Source: Paraburkholderia sp. (GTDB taxonomy: Bacteria; Pseudomonadota; Gammaproteobacteria; Burkholderiales; Burkholderiaceae). From it: a stretch of DNA of 64,000 bases. The DNA is taken from assembly GCF_028283785.1 (NCBI RefSeq), contig NZ_JAPWKB010000001.1, positions 30,348 to 94,347 on the forward strand, given 5' to 3'. Positions 62,932-64,000 of this stretch are shown piece after piece (the first letter of the stretch is position 1; every line of letters begins with the position of its first letter). The position numbers were made by a program, and so were the translations under genes. Below the pieces are notes generated by a model that worked only from the letters and a program-made list of their open reading frames with translations, was not told where the DNA came from and ran no database searches.

Positions 62932-64000
62932 TCAGACGGTTTCGAGCGCGTCTTCGCGGGTATTTTCGGCGTCCGTTCCGACCGTCGATACCGCGTGCTG
63001 CGTGCCGTTCACGCTGTCGGTTTCCGGCCGACTCTCCACACGAATCACCGCGCCGTATTCGCACGAGCGGCCGATGTCCGCCGGATCGACCGGCAGATAC
63101 GGCACTTGCCAGACCGCATCCGCGCGTTGCTGCGCGAAGCCTTTGCGGATCGCCGCCTGATGCTCGATCGACGGCGTGCTGAACGCGAGTTCACCCGCAT
63201 ACGGATGCCGCGGATGCACGGCAATCCGGTTGCACGATTCGACGACGCGACGCACCGCGTCCATGTCCGAAAAATCGAGACCGGGATCGATGCCTTGCGT
63301 GTACAGGTTCATCGCGAGCGTCACGAGATCGACATTGCCGGTGCGCTCGCCGTTGCCGAACAGACAGCCCTCGACGCGATCCGCACCCGCCAGCAACGCC
63401 ATTTCGGCTGCGGCGACGGCCGTGCCGCGATCGTTATGCGGATGCACCGACAGTACGATGCAGTCGCGATATGCGAGATTGCGGTCCATCCATTCGATCT
63501 GATCCGCGAACACGTTCGGCGTGGCGGCCTCGACGGTTGCGGGCAGGTTCACGATCATCTTGTGGTCGCGCGTGGGACGCCAGGTTTGCACCACCGCGTC
63601 GCACACTTCGCGCGCGAACGTCAGCTCGGTCATGCTGAACGTCTCCGGCGAATACTGATAGATCCAGTCCGTGTCGGGCCGTTGCCGCGCGTGTTCCTTG
63701 ATGATGCGCGTGCCTTCGACGGCGAGCGCCTTGATCTGATCGCGGTTCTGGTTGAACACGATCTTGCGGAACGACGGACACAGCGCGCTATACAGATGCA
63801 CGATCGCGCGCGGCACGCCTTGCAACGCGTCGAACGTGCGCGCGATCAGGTCTTCACGCGACTGCACCAGCACTTCGATGGTGACGTCGTCGGGAATGCG
63901 TTTTTCGTCGATCAGCTTGCGAACGAAATCGAAGTCGGTCTGCGATGCCGACGGGAAACCGACTTCGATTTCCTTGAACCCGATCGCGACCAGCATCTCG
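62932..64000 (-). CDS. leuA: 2-isopropylmalate synthase (type 2), truncated at the C-terminus; 5' end outside the window
   Basis: The start lies beyond the right edge. The 355 visible residues cover most of the TIM barrel and linker: [19 protein letters not shown], the metal site [39 protein letters not shown], and [14 protein letters not shown]. After that the family normally continues VIRVNSQSGKGG and a regulatory LeuA dimer domain of about 130-170 residues that senses leucine. Here the frame changes to [16 protein letters not shown] and stops after about 35 more residues. No remnant of the regulatory domain is found downstream. Confidence 0.9.
   Translation of the reverse strand, partial: EMLVAIGFKEIEVGFPSASQTDFDFVRKLIDEKRIPDDVTIEVLVQSREDLIARTFDALQGVPRAIVHLYSALCPSFRKIVFNQNRDQIKALAVEGTRIIKEHARQRPDTDWIYQYSPETFSMTELTFAREVCDAVVQTWRPTRDHKMIVNLPATVEAATPNVFADQIEWMDRNLAYRDCIVLSVHPHNDRGTAVAAAEMALLAGADRVEGCLFGNGERTGNVDLVTLAMNLYTQGIDPGLDFSDMDAVRRVVESCNRIAVHPRHPYAGELAFSTPSIEHQAAIRKGFAQQRADAVWQVPYLPVDPADIGRSCEYGAVIRVESRPETDSVNGTQHAVSTVGTDAENTREDALETV

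Overview
The window reads as a contiguous, gene-dense piece of the main chromosome of a Burkholderiaceae bacterium, most likely Paraburkholderia or Caballeronia. This is inferred from the high GC content, the gene set and the local gene orders: dacC-dat-ybeD-lipB-lipA, glnK-amtB-gshA-gshB-PTS, grxC-secB-gpsA, the aa3 oxidase operon with ctaG/SURF1/ctaA/ctaB/SCO, a nag operon with a fused EIIA-HPr-EI, and a beta-proteobacterial RpoH. I see no rRNA, tRNA, CRISPR array, insertion sequence or prophage. The genes are mainly core metabolism, with accessory transport operons between them.

Layout. 1-5.1 kb: end of a D,D-carboxypeptidase, D-amino-acid transaminase, YbeD-like protein, a divergent LysR/DUF2917 pair, and lipoate synthesis (lipB-lipA). 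5.3-13.2 kb: a Na/Pi-cotransporter-like protein, then a DeoR/GlpR-type regulator divergent from a glycerophosphodiesterase and a complete ABC importer, with a palindromic operator candidate between them. 13.2-18.3 kb: dctA-dctB-dctD, with a sigma-54 promoter and twin upstream activator sites. 18.4-22.0 kb: TlpA-like protein, lipoprotein, an AT-rich gap with a DnaA-box cluster, comM, ubiK. 22.2-30.1 kb: sigma-54 driven glnK-amtB, glutathione synthesis, and a regulatory PTS (EIIA-Man, HPr, EI) whose ptsI carries a one-base frameshift. 30.2-39.5 kb: ThiF/MoeB enzyme, Ctp protease, gpmA, rhodanese, grxC, secB, gpsA, macro-domain protein, trmL, comF, BioC-like methyltransferase. 39.6-50.4 kb: the cytochrome c oxidase operon with its copper and heme-A assembly genes. 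50.4-52.5 kb: a YciI-family remnant, an orphan MetQ and a MarR-GNAT fusion. 52.8-60.4 kb: the N-acetylglucosamine operon nagR-nagA-nagB-nagF-nagE. 60.4-64 kb: rpoH with a perfect CIRCE operator, pagL, an NTF2-like protein, and a leuA that stops before its regulatory domain.

How the parts work together. Two loci respond to carbon or nitrogen status through RpoN (dctABD and glnK-amtB). The nag operon carries a complete private phosphorelay (EI-HPr-EIIA fused in NagF, IIC-IIB in NagE), so it does not strictly need the general EI, which is broken in this sequence. The oxidase block carries structural subunits, Cu delivery (CtaG, two Sco-like proteins), heme A synthesis (CtaA, CtaB) and SURF1 in order. 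CIRCE upstream of rpoH implies that the HrcA repressor circuit controls the sigma-32 circuit.

The items I consider most worth following up are: the GlpR-like/GDPD/ABC operon as a possible non-Ugp glycerophosphodiester uptake system, the second Cys-less EIIB domain of NagE, CIRCE-rpoH, the ptsI frameshift, the truncated LeuA and the DnaA-box cluster.
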